Part shown: in pieces, positions 62,507-64,000 of the stretch | How the letters are laid out: each line of letters starts with the position of its first letter | How positions within the stretch are numbered: position 1 is the first letter of the stretch | Source of the DNA: Paraburkholderia sacchari | GTDB taxonomy: Bacteria > Pseudomonadota > Gammaproteobacteria > Burkholderiales > Burkholderiaceae | Reading direction: 5' to 3' | Length of the DNA: 64,000 nt | NCBI RefSeq assembly: GCF_000785435.2 | Contig: NZ_JTDB02000010.1 | Coordinates: 122,227 to 186,226 of the forward strand | Made by a program: the position numbers and the translations under genes | The notes under the pieces: generated by a model | What the model was told of the DNA's origin: nothing | Seen by the model: the letters and a program-made list of their open reading frames with translations, nothing else | Database searches by the model: none

Positions 62507-63718
62507 ATGAACGATAATGTTGCCGGTCACGGCCCAAATGCGATTGCTGAATTGAGCCGCTATCGGCGTGCAATGCTGGTTGCGGTACTCATAAGCTCCG
62601 GTCCGCTAATGGGCCTCATTATTGTCGGTGTCGCCCCTATCCTCCCCATGCTCGCGCACGAATATGGGGGTGATGCGAAAGCTGCCTGGATAGCACAGCT
62701 ACTGCTCACCGTTCCGAGCGCCGGCATCATGCTCGGAGGTCCTCTGACCGGTTGGCTCGTAGAGCGATTCGGGCCGAGACGCGTAATGACCTATGGGCTG
62801 GCATCGTACATTGTTGCCGGTGGGATCGGGATGATCACCCTAGAGCCACATATCCTTCTTCCAGCCCGCTTTGTCGCAGGGCTCGGTGCCGTGGCTGTGG
62901 CCACCGCCTCGATGGCTGTCCTGGGCGCTGAATTTGAAGAGGGTGAACGTGCCAAGATCCTGGGCTACCAAGGCGCAGTCGGCAGCCTGTTTGGTATCGT
63001 TGGAGTATTGCTCGCTGGGGAAATCGCTGAGGGTTTCGGGATAAAAGCCAATTTTGCTTTGTATCTCGGTGCGGCGATTGTTCTCGGCATGGCGGTGGCC
63101 GCGATGCCATTGAGATTGACTAAGGCGCCGAGGAAATCTACTGACGCTCCGTCCTCACAGTTGTTGCTGGGACTTTGGCCGTTGTATTTTCTCTACACGC
63201 TAATCTTCTGCGCGTCCTTCATGCCCAGCGTTCAGCTCGGCTTCCTTCTTACGGTTGATGGTGTAACGAGTGTTGCGATCATCTCCAGAGTTCTCGCTGG
63301 TAGCGCTATCGGCACTGCGGCAGGATCGTGGGCGTTTAGCATCCTCGGCTCGAAGATTGGACATGGTTTTGCATCAATCATTGCATTGGTTTTGTGGTCA
63401 GCAGGATTGCTAGCAATCGGCATGAGACCGGGTGTCGTGTGGACCTCCGCCGGCGCAGTCGTAACCGGCATCGGGTTTGGCCTATTCATGCCGTATGCGG
63501 CGTCACTTTTGCTGCGCAAAGCTGCACCAGAGGTACGGGGGCGCGCGATGGGTCTTTTCTACACGGCAATCTATCTGGGCGACTTCGTGAGCCCATTCAT
63601 GACGATGCCAATACGAGATGCAATCGGCGTTCACGGTCTTTTTAGTGTAACGGGCGGCGCTATCGGCGTAGCGGCGCTGATCAAGGCGGCCGCAGGCTCG
63701 CGCCGAGGTGCGTGCTAG
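62507..63718 (+). CDS. MFS transporter
   Basis: Major facilitator of 403 residues with about twelve membrane segments and the loop GWLVERFGPRR between TM2 and TM3. It follows the dehydrogenase and ThDP genes in the same direction and probably imports their substrate. It is only distantly similar in pattern to the MFS protein at 40081. It is the last full gene before the second IS256-family copy. Confidence 0.85.
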   Translation: MNDNVAGHGPNAIAELSRYRRAMLVAVLISSGPLMGLIIVGVAPILPMLAHEYGGDAKAAWIAQLLLTVPSAGIMLGGPLTGWLVERFGPRRVMTYGLASYIVAGGIGMITLEPHILLPARFVAGLGAVAVATASMAVLGAEFEEGERAKILGYQGAVGSLFGIVGVLLAGEIAEGFGIKANFALYLGAAIVLGMAVAAMPLRLTKAPRKSTDAPSSQLLLGLWPLYFLYTLIFCASFMPSVQLGFLLTVDGVTSVAIISRVLAGSAIGTAAGSWAFSILGSKIGHGFASIIALVLWSAGLLAIGMRPGVVWTSAGAVVTGIGFGLFMPYAASLLLRKAAPEVRGRAMGLFYTAIYLGDFVSPFMTMPIRDAIGVHGLFSVTGGAIGVAALIKAAAGSRRGAC

Positions 63719-63801
63719 GGAGTTCGACTCTCACTGAGTCCTACCGAGCTATAGCGATAAGTAGCTTTATCTTGCCGATGCGGGCAAATCTTTACGCCCC
63801 C

Positions 63802-64000
63802 GAACCTGTCCGCATTTTTGTGGGCGAGGCGGTTAAAGGAATCGTTACCCGCGCGCCTGCGTGAATCGGTCGCCAAACAGGATAGCAAACTGGTTCATCG
63901 CCGACTTCCAGTCGAAGGCGGCACGAACGGACTTTGCCAGGACATTGCGTAGCGCCAGCCAGAGCAGCTTGATGGCTGCCTCGTCATTCGGGAAGTGGCC
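63802..64000 (-). mobile_element. Second IS256-family element, one end only
   Basis: Begins with GAACCTGTCCGC and continues to TGGGCGAGGC, the same terminal sequence as the right end of the element at 38110-39476 but inverted. The transposase runs on the minus strand and the element continues past the window edge. The preceding 8 bp (ACGCCCCC) would be the target duplication; its partner is outside. Confidence 0.87.
63845..64000 (-). CDS. IS256-family transposase, C-terminal 51 residues
   Basis: The last 51 residues are visible, from GHFPNDEAAIKLLW to the end GDRFTQARG. Compared with the copy at 38160-39433 I count three differences (KT/KS, RS/RA and FM/FT), so this is a close but not identical element. 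Whether it also carries the frameshift cannot be seen. Confidence 0.87.
   Translation of the reverse strand, partial: GHFPNDEAAIKLLWLALRNVLAKSVRAAFDWKSAMNQFAILFGDRFTQARG

Noticed and set aside
1..64000. tRNA, rRNA or phage genes
   Set aside because: No stretch with tRNA-like cloverleaf ends, rRNA sequence or phage structural genes was recognised on reading; a dedicated tRNA search could still find something missed.

Overview
The window looks like chromosome or megaplasmid DNA of a steroid-degrading betaproteobacterium, most likely Burkholderiaceae (Burkholderia/Paraburkholderia/Cupriavidus type). This is judged from protein style and codon use; no rRNA or other marker gene is present. About 56 kb is a dense catabolic cluster for the 9,10-seco (aerobic) steroid pathway. 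It is bounded on the left by a sulfate-activation pair (cysD-cysNC), split internally by one IS256-family element, and ends on the right in a second, inverted copy cut by the window edge.

Layout. 1-2620: cysNC and cysD (minus). 3101-16495: a 14-gene minus-strand operon, hsaC-ipdA-ipdB-crotonase-ipdC-echA20-two acyl-CoA dehydrogenases-fadA6-SDR-two acyl-CoA dehydrogenases-ipdF-maoC, covering ring-A cleavage and C/D-ring (HIP) degradation. 16646-17758: kshA. 18108-25360: hsaA-kstD-SDR-SDR-kshB-fadD3 operon. 25745-27551 (plus): SDR and an HSL-type esterase. 28070-30007: Baeyer-Villiger monooxygenase. 30245-34333: pntAa-pntAb-pntB-small ORF-SDR. 34607-37616: thiolase-MaoC-MaoC-crotonase. 38110-39476: IS256-family element with 8-bp target duplications. 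39564-41262: small membrane protein and MFS transporter. 41768-43479: etfBA. 43549-45628: small ORF, TetR and AraC regulators. 45791-50544: PhyH dioxygenase, SDRs, an aberrant thiolase and a lytic transglycosylase. 50951-57507: DUF1329, DUF1302 outer-membrane protein, RND/MMPL transporter and YCF48 protein, a probable envelope transport module. 58110-58658: glutathione peroxidase. 58704-63718: a TetR-alcohol dehydrogenase-ThDP enzyme-MFS module that appears separate from the steroid regulon.

The main discovery is a repeated 18-bp imperfect palindrome, TAGTCC-N4-GGACGATG in the direction of transcription. It lies upstream of nearly every transcription unit from cysD to the peroxidase gene. It always points the same way relative to its gene. 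A -10-like hexamer (nAnnnT) begins exactly 20 nt after the box in 13 of 14 cases. This puts the palindrome centre at about -42.5, the geometry of a LuxR-type class II activator box. The box ties the catabolic operons together with genes not usually viewed as steroid genes: cysDNC, pntAB, etfBA, a glutathione peroxidase, a 95-aa membrane protein and the DUF1329/DUF1302/RND/YCF48 module. No LuxR-type regulator gene is visible in the window.

How the genes fit together. Hydroxysteroid dehydrogenases, KstD and KshAB convert the steroid nucleus to the ring-A phenol. HsaA and HsaC hydroxylate and cleave ring A. FadD3 activates the remaining propionate (HIP), and IpdF, the acyl-CoA dehydrogenases, EchA20, IpdAB, IpdC and FadA6 dismantle rings C and D. 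HsaB, HsaD and HsaEFG are not found here and must be encoded elsewhere. Gene starts below were often moved from the longest ORF to a start with a good ribosome binding site or overlap; where a predicted promoter helps decide, this is stated.
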